A DNA stretch of 64,000 nucleotides from Aurelia coerulea (GCA_039566865.1 CM076962.1:8364743-8428742), one strand, 5' to 3'; positions 53,640 to 64,000 are shown, counted from the stretch's first letter. The notes: generated by a model from the sequence alone, not told the origin. Numbers and translations: made by a program.

Positions 53640-53812
53640 TTTGGTTGCTAAAATGATCTGAGAGTCTGAGTAACTTTTCGATACCCGGTAGGACCCCACC
53701 ACTTGAGCGTCATGACAAGGGGTCGCGGACTCGATTAGGTCTGCTCTATTTCTGCGATCCCAGCGCTTGGCGCTGAAAAACGCATTTTCACCTTCACCAA
53801 CGTATAAGTCGT
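53640..53812 (+). mobile_element. tRNA-derived SINE, copy 2
   Basis: Shares CCCCACCACTTGAGC, GCGATCCCAGCGCTTG and AAAACGCATTTTCACC words in the same order with 14640-14830. The B box has decayed to TTTTCGATACC. Confidence 0.65.
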
Positions 53813-55795
53813 TTCTTCTAAAAAATACGTGTTGTGAAAAACGTAATTTGCAAACAAAATTAAAATCAACCAACATTCGTTAAAATAAAAATACTCAAAT
53901 ATCTAAAAATAGAAAATGACATCTACAAGTTAGGGCAGTGTTAGGGCACTTTTCCATCTATTCAAGATGCAAAATTAATAATCTTTGGATACTGTATATA
54001 GCATAAGAAAAAATGTCATGCACCCCTATCCAAAACGTCCTGGAGTACCCCCTGGGCTAAGAGATTTACAAGACTATCAAAATATACTTTTCCATGGCTG
54101 GACAGTGTAATGCTACCAACCAGCCTATAGAGCGTTTTCATCTGCAGTTAAATTGCTATCTCGAGTTTGGAAGCAGAGGAAGTAATCCTCATTTGTAGAT
54201 TCATTGGAAATCTAGACTGAAGATTGAGGATTGAAGTTACAGTTTAGCTCAGTTTTATTTTAAGATTCGAGTAACAGAAATGCAGAAAGAAACGTAATTA
54301 CTGCAAGGACCACAAACGAAAAATCGCAGATGCTTAAAATTCCACATGATAGGCTTTGCTAAAGTTATTGTTACCTTGAATAAACTCAGAAAGCTTCCAA
54401 TTGGCAAAACTTTTGAATTGATTGTTTCCGTTTTCATGAGCTACAGTATGAATTACTCTGGAAAAGCCCACGAAAAGATATTGTATTAGTTTTTGTCAAC
54501 TGTACTCAACTGTACGATTGTTCCTGTGTCAAAATTTAATGCAGGAAGTCGCGTAGCATCAGAACATCAATGAAATAGTAGGAGTTCAGTGCTTTCTGGT
54601 AAGAATTGCGCAGCCTCTTGAATATAAATAGAGCCCCATCGCCCTTTTCCGATCACTGGCTCCTGAGAGCGCTTTGGTGTACAATCTCGGGATGTTTGTT
54701 TACAAGAGGAATGGATCTTATAATTGAAAAAGCGCGCGAGAAAATACTTTGCTGACGCCATGAGCTTCAGGTTGAGACGTAGTTTACTTTTTTCTGGCGT
54801 ATTTATTCAGCGATATTGTAAGATGAAAGAGGCCTACATGTGATGGAATTGTAAGTAGCCGCCATTTTTCACTTCGTGTTTACTTGCAGCAATTATATTT
54901 TCTCTTGTTTCTCTGCTACTGTTTACTAGAACCGCAGTCAAAACATTTCAAACTTTACTCCAACTCTCCAAGCGAATATTTACAAAAAAATTTCGATGAC
55001 AATATATTCTGCTTCCCAGCCGTGGGTAAAGTTCTAACTGCAGTCAGATAGGCTACAGATCGCCCTCTTCCGATCACGAGGGTTGGCTTCGAATTCTGGG
55101 ATTCTCTCTCAATGAAGAGATGGGGTGGAAGGGGAAATAAACAAAGAAACCTCACCAGGGGGTTTCGTTGACTTTGGATGCGCGTGAGGTAGGGTTTGAA
55201 TTAATGCCAGGGGGGCATTGAAGTATGGGAAGGGGGCTATGCTATAGTGTTGCCAGTTATCTTGTAATAGACTGTAAATTTCAATTGTAAATTGCTTATG
55301 GTGTCATTAAACGAATAAAGAGGCTAAATGTAACTTATCAAACGATAACATAAATACAGCATCCATTTGAATTGGAAACTGCGCTTTCTTGAGCCCTCTG
55401 CGGTGGTGCTGTTCGAAATGCATGGGCGAACTTGCGTGATCGGAAAAGGTCGATGGAATGAAGATATCGCGATTTTATCGCTGTGTTTTCCGACAACGAT
55501 TTTACAGAAGACGGTCGCTAAATGTACAATAACTGGTTTCTATCCTTTAAACTATGAAATAAGGAATAATTCATTAGCATTGACTTTTGCGATAAAATTT
55601 ACTTGGGCCAAGTAACTCGAGGTTTCTTTTTCAGTGATCGGGAAAGGGCGCTGGGGCTCTAGTATGATTTTTATTTTGACAACTTTAACAAATTAGAATT
55701 CCCTTGAACTTTCAAATTGGTGAAAATATTTGGCAAGGTGTGCCGTACTTTATTGATATCTTCGTATTAGTATTTTACTTAATTCATCTTGCCTC
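53813..55795. other. Intronic-looking sequence with four copies of a short core motif
   Basis: No coding region is supported. A core of about 18-25 bp, GTGATCGGAAAAGGGCGAT and variants, occurs four times: complement at about 54637-54657 and 55060-55080, direct at 55436-55457 and 55634-55655. Flanks around each copy are unrelated. Confidence 0.6.
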
Positions 55796-55801
55796 TAATA
55801 G

Positions 55802-55991
55802 GTAACAAGTGAAGAAAGTTCAAACAATTTTCATCAAAGCAGCGTAACACAAGCAGGCCACTACTTGATTGATCAAATCGGAAATATAGCACCCACAGTT
55901 TCATCAAGCGCAGCCAGTGGCATAGCCTCAATTTCTCAAGGCAGTGACCCAGAAAATGGGCTTGGTTTGCTTTCTTCTGTTGCTCGAAAAG
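55802..55991 (+). CDS. Candidate internal exon downstream of the C2H2 exon
   Basis: A 190-bp exon with acceptor CCTCTAATAG (ending 55801) and donor AAAAG|GTGAGTGC (55992). It enters at phase 0, matching the exit phase of the zinc-finger exon at 14129, and leaves at phase 1. It is open throughout: VTSEESSNNFHQSSVTQAGH, YLIDQIGNIAPTVSSSAASG, IASISQGSDPENGLGLLSSV then ARK. The composition is Ser/Gln-rich, typical of linker or activation regions of transcription factors. It resembles none of the transposons around it. Linkage to the zinc-finger exon is inferred from strand, phase and composition. Confidence 0.6.
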
Positions 55992-56631
55992 GTGAGTGCT
56001 CTTGGAATAGTTTTTCTAACCACCAGTAACCAACATTTTTTTACTTAATTTGTGCGGACATTTCAAAGGTGAAAATAGCCTGTGGCGATATTTGTTCCAG
56101 ATGAATCGAATGATTGCACATCGAGGTCTATGTGAAGGAGCTGATTGATTAGCCCCTTCGTTACAAAGAAACTGTGCAAATAACTATTGATCTGGTTGGA
56201 TTCTATTACTTTTAGGAAAGCCTTCATGAATGCTGACATAAACATTCTAGCAGGAAAGAATTTCCTGTGGCCTTGGAAAATTCTTTTGGAGTGCTGCTCC
56301 CACATTTTCCCCATCTGTTTCAAAGGATAACTTTTTGAACTATCTTGCAATCTATTTCTCAGTGCCGAAACGTACTTTTATATTTACTTGATCACATCTT
56401 GATCGTTTACGTCTAATTTTTCAAATGTCATAATATACTGGATTTTTCAAACATGGACTTGTCACTAGAATTAATTTGGATTTGTCGTCGATCAATTACT
56501 ATTTACACTTGTTTAGCCCAAATCTTTTCAATTTGTTGCCTTGCTCAACAAATATTAATCTAGTGGTCGAAACACTGATAATGAAATACTCCTTGGTGAT
56601 TACATCTGAAATCAGTGCAAACATTATTCCT
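55992..56631. other. Intron-like spacer after the candidate exon
   Basis: A minus-strand frame at 56063-56350 is open but unrecognised. No other features. Confidence 0.4.
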
Positions 56632-57790
56632 AATGGAGTCAGAGGTACCGAAATAGCGTGGTTTAGGTCATATCTTCATGAAAGAAGGCAATTCTGCAGG
56701 GTCAATGGGCACAATTCCAAAACTATTACAGTAACTTATGGAATCCCTAAAGGATCCTGTCTAGGTCCTCTCTTATGAATTATTTATCTAAATTATTTTC
56801 ATCTACAAGTTTGCAATTTTCATCTACAAGCATGTACGCAGATGATACGCATACAACAAGATCTGCTAGAGATGCTAAAGAGCTCCTTCAAAAAACTCAG
56901 GTTGAGCTTAAAAACATCTCAGAATGGATGAGGATAAATAAGATGAGCGTTAATCCCAAAAAGACCGAATATATGATTATTGGATACCCCCGTAGGACCA
57001 ATAAGATCACAAATCCCGTTAAGTTTGAAATGAATGGGACAGAAATTAAGTGAACAAATAAAGTAAAGTCTCTTGGGTTGACTATAGATGAAAAACTCAG
57101 CTGGAGCGACCATTTTAAACTCTTAAAGGGAAAGGTTGCTGCTGGATTATCATCCTTGAAACAACTTAAAAACATCCTTCCCCAGTCTCAAATATATTCT
57201 GTTTATATAGCCTTAGTCGAAAGTCGTATTCGATGCTGCTGTCATTTGGGGTAACCTATCTCAGACTAAATTGCATACCCTACAAAGTTTCCAAGACCGA
57301 GCTTTGTATATAATAAAAAATGCAAGAATTAAAGATGAATGGCGAGGAAACTGGTTAAAAGTTGAGGATCTCATCAAGTTTGACCAGGCAGTAATGATTT
57401 TCAAGATCAACAACAAACTATGCCCACAAAGCTTGTGGAATAAATTTCAGCAAAGACGTGAGATCTCTTGTTATTATACCAGAAACTGTAGGAACCTAGA
57501 AATCCCAAAGATCAACTTAGAAAAGGCGAAAAAAGGCTTTCACTACACCGGTATTAGCGTGTGGAAGAACATTCCAATTGAATTTAGAGAACTCCCCTTG
57601 AATTATCAATGTAGAAAAAATCTACAAGAATTGTATAGAGCCTGAAAACGAAAACACGACTTCCTCGAAGAACAGCATCCAGATGCATTTATTTATGTAT
57701 GTATTCTTAAATTTATCTTCTATGTATATATAATTATGTATTTGTTTTGTAATTTATTTTTTTGGCTGAAGGGATAACGTATATCCCTAT
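56632..57790 (+). pseudogene. LINE (family E) reverse transcriptase 3' half, second copy
   Basis: [34 protein letters not shown] (Gln replaced by Lys in the PQG block), then after a stop and shift the catalytic YADDTHTT, SEWMRINKMSVNPKKTEYMI, a TGA after NGTEIK, and KSLGLTIDEKLSWSDHFK, ILPQSQIYSVYIALVES. After another shift come IWGNLSQTKLHTLQSF and NARIKDEWRGNWLKVEDLIK, ending about 57643. It is colinear with 37634-38572 and 5' truncated at nearly the same place. Confidence 0.85.
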
Positions 57791-57968
57791 ATAATAACAC
57801 CTATCAGAAGTAAGTCAGTTGTCCATTGCGTGATGAAATCATACCATTTACTAGATGTATCCGATAACTGCCATAAAAGGTTTTAAATATTATTCATGTT
57901 TAAGACATGTTTATTGCGCATTTTGCTCCACAGTCTGCTGTTTCCAAGAACAAGGCATTAGCATGTAA

Positions 57969-58300
57969 GGGCCCGTTTACATGAGAAACTCAAACCGGTT
58001 TGAAATTTCACCCCGATCTGATTTGAACTCGTTGTCTGGTCAAAGCCCTTAAAGCGTTTACATGGAAAAACTCCAACCGGGGTGAAACTCAACTCGCCTG
58101 TTCAGATCGGTTTGAAATGTCAGATCGGTTTGAAATGTCAAACCGGCTTGAAAAGGTCACATTGGCCTATTGTTTTGCTTAGCGCCGTGCTTCGTGCTCA
58201 ATACATCAATGAACAACAACACTCAACAACACAAGTCTCGCACCGAGGCGAATCTTCATGTAAACGCAACGGGAAATAAGCTAGTTTGCAAAAGTTTTTG
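57969..58300. mobile_element. PIF/Harbinger-type MITE, right end truncated
   Basis: Starts GGGCCCGTTTACATGAGAAA directly after TAA (57966-57968), the same design as 32011. Near-palindromic AAACCGGTTTGAAATTTC-type words recur in both orientations. Two exact tandem copies of CAGATCGGTTTGAAATGT lie at 58106-58137. CTTCATGTAAACGCAAC near 58255 matches the internal word of the first MITE; the right TIR is missing. Confidence 0.7.
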
Positions 58301-58376
58301 TAAACTTGAATTTTGTAAACTTGAATTTACCAATTTTTCCAGTGCTCGTGCAAAAGATCACAAAAATACCGGGTGT

Positions 58377-58560
58377 CCCAAAAAAACGCAACAGATTCAA
58401 AAAATTCTGACGCAAGCTGTTTCAAATCAATAATAAAATGATTATTCTTATCTAAATCTGCAACGATTAGATTAAATTTTGATATATTTTTCAGAATTTT
58501 TAGTGACTTGATTGAAGAGTTAGAAATCAACCAACTTCAAATTTGCTGTCAGGGCAAAAC
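58377..58560 (+). repeat. Mariner-like MITE end, second copy
   Basis: TACCGGGTGTCCCAAAAAAA followed by about 170 bp that shares words (CTTCAAATTTGCTG, ACCAGAGCT) with 24541-24740. Confidence 0.5.
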
Positions 58561-58809
58561 CAGAGCTATCAGCATTAATGCAAAATATATTGTAAAATCT
58601 AGGGTGTTAGGACACGGATATTTTAATTACGTATTTATTTACCTTGTTTTGATCTTCGTCTTGTTTTCTTGTCTTGTTTTCTACTCTGTTCTGTTTCCTC
58701 TTGCTGATGTAAATCCCTCGTGTTGTTTGAATATATCTTCCTTGTATTCCTGTGTCTTATCGTGCCTTCGCAGAAGAAAGGTTTCAAACCGCAATGCCAT
58801 ATAATATTA

Positions 58810-58910
58810 AATACTCATGGGAGAGCCATCACCGCAAATTTCCATTGTTTTCCATCGTCGAATGCGCAACACATTTTCGCTTCGCAATGTTGCTTTAGCG
58901 GAGGAGAAAA
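58810..58910 (-). repeat. Orphan LINE family A 3' terminus
   Basis: On the minus strand GCGGTGATGGCTCTCCCATG and ATGGAAAA-type words match the last 75 bp before the microsatellite of the LINE ending at 63855. No RT precedes it, so it is an extremely 5'-truncated copy or a SINE sharing the tail. Confidence 0.65.
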
Positions 58911-58999
58911 GACCACTTCCACTCATAACATTTCAGGGGGCTGCATCTTGCAAAACCACAGCTGTGCAAACAAAGTAAAAACAAAGTGGCTACTTTGAC

Positions 59000-59849
59000 T
59001 TGAAACCACGCCTCTGTTTATACAATATTAAAGTGCTGAGTAACAAATTACAATACAGAGCGGATGTGTCTTTCAGATTCCTAATTCTTACAGTTCCTTC
59101 TCGAATTTTCTATTTTATATCAAGGCCCCAGAGTTGACTTTCTCATAAGATTTTCTTGTAGAGAAATAAATGTGCGCTTGGAAATATTCTGGAAGGGCAC
59201 AAGGAAGCAGACAAGAAAGATCGAGAGAAAGATTGGAAGAAACTCTGTCTCTCAGGCTTCCAAATCTGATAATTTAGGAAACTTTCAGCACTGGGTCAAA
59301 AGCGCAGTTTCTAATAAAAATAGACGTAACGCTGCTCATACTCTGGTCATCTTATTTTGGTCTTTGTCGTGATATCATAAAAAGCGCAACTTGCATTTTC
59401 TGCCTGAGCCTGGTCTGGATTTTCACACTTCGACGGGAGACAAGACAAATGCTCTCGTTTCCTTGAACTCAAAGTATCAAACCAGCTAGGTCATACCACT
59501 TCGTAGTTTGGCTATTTGATCGTGAATGATATTGCTCTCGCAGCTTGCATGCTATCAAACTCATATTTGGTCAAATTCTCCATATTTATCGTTACCTGAT
59601 CATCATTGCCGAAACCTCAAAGCACACCTGTGGCTCCTATCATGCGTTGGATACAATTCAAAATTTCCCGCACAATGAAACCCTCCAGTTGAAACCTCCT
59701 GAAATTCAAGCTCGAAAGCCAAAACCTATCACATGACTGATGAAGGTTGAATGACACTCCTGTCTTGCTTAGCATGAAGGAATACCCTGCACTTTATAAC
59801 AGGCACAGCCACTTTCAACTGGCCAGAACTCAAGTACACACAATGTCGA
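59000..59849. other. No gene recognised
   Basis: Short unassigned frames only (for example a basic KQTRKIERKIGRNSVSQ stretch near 59220). Probably flank of the LINE that follows. Confidence 0.4.
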
Positions 59850-60562
59850 AGGAGTGGAAAAGGAAGATATCGATGATCGAGAGTCTGGCCTAAGCAAACA
59901 GGCAGTTATCTTGAACAGACAACGACGAAGCGCCGCCGAAAATCAAAAACAGTCAAGGAGATATACGAAACCAACTACCGTGGTGCTTGCTTGGAGACTC
60001 GATAGTAAAGAACATAAAAGGCTTTAAAATGAAGGAAGCAATTGACCATCAGGAAAATTTTCATGTGAACACTTTCCCTGGTGCGAACATCGACGATATG
60101 AACAGCCATGTCACCCCTACAATGAAAAGGAATCCTGAAACGATCATACTGCACTGTGGCACCATTGATTTAGGAGGAAATGACTCTGCACAAACTGTCG
60201 CCGAGAACATCGCAGAACTAGCACAAGCATTAAACACAAATGTAAACAAGGTCTATGTTTCTGGCATTGTACCCCGTGGAGATCACCTCAATGGAAAAGC
60301 AATGGAAGTTAATGAAAAACTACAGCGAATGTGCCAACGAAGAAAGATCCAGTTTATTGACAATAGCAATATTGATCCCAATCTTCATCTGAATGGGAGC
60401 AGACTTCACTTAAATTATCAAGGTACTTGTTTTTTAGCTAACAATTTTTTTAAGAGCCTTAGGTTATTATTGACTAGATTCCGATACAATGAGCCCATAC
60501 TGGTCTCCAGAAATTACACCATATTCACCCAGGCCTCCTTTAAACACAGCTACTCCCTTTGA
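59850..60562 (+). pseudogene. LINE ORF1, SGNH/GDSL esterase-like domain
   Basis: An upstream stretch (SGLSKQAVILNRQRRSAAEN) is joined by a one-base shift near 59985 to LGDSIVKNIKGF, which carries the nucleophile Ser of the GDS block. Then come FPGANIDDMNSH, IILHCGTIDLGGND in place of the usual GTND, KVYVSGIVPRGDHLN, and the terminal His block GSRLHLNYQGTCFLANN. The Ser and His positions are kept; the block III Asn is replaced by Ile. Esterase-type ORF1 proteins are known from CR1-like LINEs, with a proposed role in RNP or membrane association. The open stretch from 59987 has no ATG at its start, consistent with decay. Confidence 0.75.
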
Positions 60563-60648
60563 CTCCTCCGCAGCTACCCCCTTGTAACAGATATCAATAC
60601 CACTGATGCCAGATCTACATTAAAGTTATTAAGAATAAAGAACATTGG

Positions 60649-61733
60649 ATGGTCATTATTGGATACCTAAACATCAATTCTGTTCGAAATAAATTTGATG
60701 CGCTCAAAGAAATTGCCTCACAAAATTTAGATGTACTGATGATTGCCGAAACAAAAATTGATGCTGCCTTTCCAACAGGGCAATTTGCAATAGAGGGATT
60801 TGCAACTCCCTTTCGATTAGACAGAAATTCAAATGGCGGTGGCTTACTAGTCTACGTCCGAAGCGATATACCTTCACATCAGTTAAATTCTTTCAAAATT
60901 TTCCGATGGTATCGAATGCATTAGTTTTGAAATAAATTTGAGGAAAAAGAAATGGGTACTTTTCAGTGTTTATCGACCACCAACCCAGTCTCAAGATCAT
61001 TTATTTGAAAACCTTGGTCGTGCGATCGACCACTACAGTGAAACTTATGAAAACTTTATGTTTATAGGAGATTTTAATAGGACTGAAAGTGAGGAACAGC
61101 TCAAAAATTTCTTGGACCTTTATAATCTTAAAAATCTTGTCAAGGAACCAACGTGCTATAAATCTCATACACCAAGATGTATAGATCTTGTACTGACAAA
61201 CCGAAACAGGAGCATGCAACAAACTACCACAGTTGAAACTGGTATATCAGATTTCCATAAAATGGTTGTTACTATCCTTAAAACTACTTTCCCCAAACAA
61301 GGACCAACGGTAATCAACTATAGAAATTATAGAAAATATAATGAAATTGCTTTCAGGAATGATCTTCGAGAGGAATTAGGGAAAATAGAGCCATTGGACT
61401 TGAATTACAGTTCATTTGAAACTACTTTTGATAGAGTTTTAGATAAACATGCTCCTGTTAAGAAAAAATATGTCCGGGCAAATGATAAACCATTTATGAC
61501 TCGTGCTCTGCGTAAAGCGACCATGCTACGTTCTAGATTACGTAATAAATTCAACGAAGTTCGAACTGCTGAAAATTGGAACAAATTTCGCAAGCAGCGA
61601 AACTCTTGTGTTAAGTTATTTCGGAAGGAAAAAAGAAATTATTACAATAACCTAGACATCTCACTTGTCACTGATAATAAGAAATTCTGGAAAACTGTGA
61701 AACCTTTTTTCTCGGACAAATCATAATCTAAGA
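60649..61733 (+). pseudogene. LINE family A APE endonuclease
   Basis: IGYLNINSVRNKFDALKEIA and LMIAETKIDAAFPTGQFAIE give the N-terminal strands that the other copies lack. Then RLDRNSNGGGLLVYVRSDI, a one-base shift near 60900, VYRPPTQSQDHLFENLGRAI, FMFIGDFNRTESEE, PRCIDLVLTN and SDFHKMVVT. The linker ends KPFFSDKS with a TAA (61724-61726). Except for the shift and the stop the domain is complete. Confidence 0.88.
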
Positions 61734-61741
61734 ATAAAATA

Positions 61742-63530
61742 GTGTTGATTGAAGATGAAACCATTATTTCCAACGATGTTGAAGTAGCAGAAACTATGAA
61801 CGAATTTTTCGTCAATGTGACGGATTCCCTGGGCATAAATGAAAACTCTAATTACGAAAATGCAACAGAAGGAATCACAGATCCTATTGATGAGGCTGTA
61901 CATAAGTTTTTCAATCATCCTAGCATTCTGAAAATTAAAGGTCGCTATCAAGATGCTGGTTCCTTTACTTTTCAGAAAGTTACCCCTGATACTGTTGACA
62001 AAGAGGTTAGGAATCTAAATCCTAAAAAAGCTACAACGCACAAAAATATTCCTCCGAAAATTCTTAAATCCAATTCTGATGTATGTGTAGAACCTTTGAC
62101 GAAAATATTTAATGATTGCATAGCAAATTCGTCCTTTCCTGATGAACTAAAGTGTGCGGATGTCACATCTCTTCCCAAGAATGGACCAACCAACTCTAGG
62201 ACCAACTTTAGGCCAATTAGCGTTCTACCTACGGTCTCAAAGATGTTTGAAAGAATAATGGATAAACAGATAGTTGCTTATATTACACCCTTTTTATCAT
62301 CACTTCTCTGTGGTTTTCGAAAATGTTACAGTTCCCAGCATGCTCTCATACGGCTCTTAGAAAAATTCAAAATTAGCCTTGATGAAGGTGGTAAAGCAGG
62401 GGCTGTATTGATGGATCTGTCCAAGACATTTGATTGCATCAGACACGATCTTTTGATTGCAAAATTGCACGCCTACGGTTTCTCTCGCGAAGCATTGGCA
62501 CTAATTAATGATTACCTCACAAATAGACAACAAAGAGTCAAAGTAAATGGGTCATTTAGTTCTTGGAAAAGCGTCACACGCGGTGGTCCTCAGGGGTCAG
62601 TCTTAGGGCCTCTGTTATTCAACATATACATTAATGATCTTCTACTCTTCATTCAAAACTCAGATATATGTAATTATGCAGATGATACTACAATCTATGC
62701 CTGCGATAAGAACCTGGACAATATAGCTCATAGGCTTGAAAATGACTGTAGTGTAGCTTTAGAATGGTTTGCCGACAACTTTATGAAATTAAATGCAGAT
62801 AAATGCCATCTGTTGGTTCTTGGGCAGAGGTGTGATGATCCTGTTACTGTTAGGATTGGAAATGCTGATGTTGTAAATAGCTCCGAAGAGAAGCTACTCG
62901 GAGTTCAAATTGATAGCAAACTTTCCTTCGGTAATCATGTTTCCAAAATGTGTCAAAAGGCTAGCAATAAACTTTATGCACTTGCTCGCATATCCCCTTA
63001 CATGGATCAGAGCAAACTAAGAACACTCATGAGGGCATTTATTACCAGTCAGTTTCAATACTGTCCTTTAATCTGGATGTTTCACAGCAGGCAGCTCAGC
63101 CAAAAAATTAACAAAATACAGGAAAGGGCTCTGAGAATTACTTATAAGGATACCGAATCTACTTATTGTGAGATATTAGAGAAGGACTGTGCCGTTGCGA
63201 TTCATGCAAAAAACTTGCAGTTACTTATGACTGAGATGTACAAAACAAAAAATAACCTGAGCCCTTCATTCATGCACGAAATTTTCTGCGAAAATGAAAG
63301 TCATTACAATTTGCGTAACAATAACGAATTCTTCCAACCTAGGGTGAGATCTGTCAACAACGGGACAGAAAGCATCCGATTTAAAGGTCCACAGCTGTGG
63401 CAAACGTTACCACCAACATACGAAATTCAGAATCTCTTTGTCAGTTTAAAACAAAAATAAAAAATTGGAACGGAGAAAATTGCCCATGTAAATTATGCCG
63501 CGTTTTTATTCCGAACTTGGGCTTTTTATG
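61742..63530 (+). pseudogene. LINE family A reverse transcriptase with intact catalytic box
   Basis: Linker (NEFFVNVTDSLGINENSNYE), fingers (NFRPISVLPTVSKMFERIMD), palm A (MDLSKTFDCIRHDLL, with Thr for the usual Ala), GGPQGSVLGPLLFNIYIND (Gly for Val), the catalytic YADDTTIYA, FADNFMKLNADKCHLLVLG, LLGVQIDSKLSFGNHVSKM, thumb FITSQFQYCPLIWMFHS, and RALRITYKDTESTY. The frame is lost near 63450; the alternative frame ends NGENCPCKLCRVFIPNLGFL, the family terminus. At 572 uninterrupted codons this is the longest RT frame in the window. Confidence 0.88.
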
Positions 63531-63831
63531 ATGATAATATTTGAATATCTGCTTTTATACACTTTTATGCTTTTATACTGTATACTTTTCATGAATTGTA
63601 AATATTTTATCCCCTTTTTTCTGATGTAAAATTTGTATTTTAAAATTTTAACTAACGTTGGAATTAATTAGCTGATTACTTTTAGCTATATTCTTATGTA
63701 TCCAACGGTAAAGAAATTGATAATAGTAATAATAATAATGACGTGTGCCCGGGCAGACGTCATCAAAGAGTGTCGTGCATTGGATGAAAAGACTTTATGA
63801 GAGTTTGCGGTGATGGCTCTCCCATAAGTAT

Positions 63832-63855
63832 TTATGTATGTATGTATGTATGTAT
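63832..63855 (+). repeat. TATG microsatellite, LINE 3' tail
   Basis: TTTATGTATGTATGTATGTA follows GGCTCTCCCATAAG. The same kind of tail closes LINE E (38706-38728). Confidence 0.85.
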
Positions 63856-64000
63856 CATTTTGCCACAATATTTACAATTATTTACAAGTTATATAATATA
63901 AAAATAGATACAATACAATAAATAATGTTAAAAACGTAAAGGAAAAACACCCCTAATCACAGTGGCAGGGATAGCATTAAAAGGTCAAGATGACCTTAAT
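63856..64000. other. AT-rich end of window
   Basis: Looks like the 3' UTR of a further minus-strand repeat (TTTACAATTATTTACAAGTT), but no domain falls inside the window. Confidence 0.35.

Larger units (their letters stand above)
59850..63855 (+). mobile_element. LINE (family A), most complete copy
   Basis: Order on the plus strand: esterase-like ORF1 (to 60562), 86-bp gap, ORF2 endonuclease (60649-61733), RT (61742-63460 and on to 63530 after a shift), 3' UTR, TATG microsatellite. Defects in ORF2 are a frameshift near 60900, a TAA at 61724 and a frameshift near 63450. The two-ORF layout with a hydrolase-type ORF1 and a microsatellite tail matches CR1/L2-type elements. Other family A copies here are truncated versions. 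Confidence 0.9.

Noticed and set aside
55060..55080. GATCGGAAGAG resembling a sequencing-adapter start
   Set aside because: The match stops after 11 bases and three diverged genomic variants occur nearby, so contamination is unlikely.
54567..55660. VIGKGRWGS phrases read as a protein-kinase glycine loop
   Set aside because: No downstream kinase motifs in any copy; flanks are unrelated. Better explained as a short repeated DNA core.

Overview
The window looks like metazoan, AT-rich, intron-rich genomic DNA, most likely from an anthozoan cnidarian (reef-coral type). The reasons are a C2H2 zinc-finger exon with canonical GT-AG borders, many decayed LINE lineages of the CR1/L2/Jockey type, PIF/Harbinger-like MITEs, a Penelope-like remnant, a compact Ty3/gypsy element, and decayed members of multicopy gene families that I know mainly from corals and anemones (SWIM-finger, P2X7 C-domain-like, C2H2/hypothetical). 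The species assignment is inference. I see no bacterial, organellar or exogenous viral gene organisation and no rRNA or tRNA gene.

Two candidate host exons, both on the plus strand, are the only sequence that looks like a live host gene. Exon A (13852-14129) carries two C2H2 fingers. Exon B (55802-55991) is an unannotated Ser/Gln-rich exon. Exon A ends and exon B begins at phase 0, so they can splice together across about 41.7 kb. If so, almost the whole window is one giant intron used as a dumping ground for mobile DNA.

Layout. 0.9-4.9 kb: a minus-strand LINE (family B) split by a plus-strand LINE insert. 5.15-8.45 kb: a LINE (family D) split by a 2.49-kb DNA transposon with 16-bp TIRs and a 6-bp TSD. 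8.5-11.65 kb: a mosaic of LINE scraps. 13.85 kb: zinc-finger exon. 14-17 kb: SINE and tandem repeats. 17.04-19.43 kb: a large foldback element ending in CACAGTG with a 5-bp TSD (Transib/RAG-like ends). 20.5-24.5 kb: LINE family A, split by a foldback carrying a THAP domain. 24.8-29.4 kb: an essentially intact Ty3/gypsy retrotransposon with near-identical LTRs. 29.5-37.2 kb: foldbacks and MITEs nested in one another, including a SWIM-finger fragment. 37.2-46 kb: several LINEs, an L1-like ORF1 and a 42-bp perfect hairpin. 47.3-51.6 kb: two decayed cnidarian-type genes, one split by a retroposon, one by a Penelope-like remnant. 52.4-57.8 kb: LINE fragments around exon B. 58-64 kb: MITEs and the most complete LINE of family A, with an esterase-like ORF1.

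The elements do not work together as a pathway. The biology is insertion history: exact target-site duplications restore reading frames in at least three nested insertions, giving a relative chronology. Only the gypsy gag-pol ORF is uninterrupted from end to end. All LINE reverse transcriptases carry stops, frameshifts or truncations.
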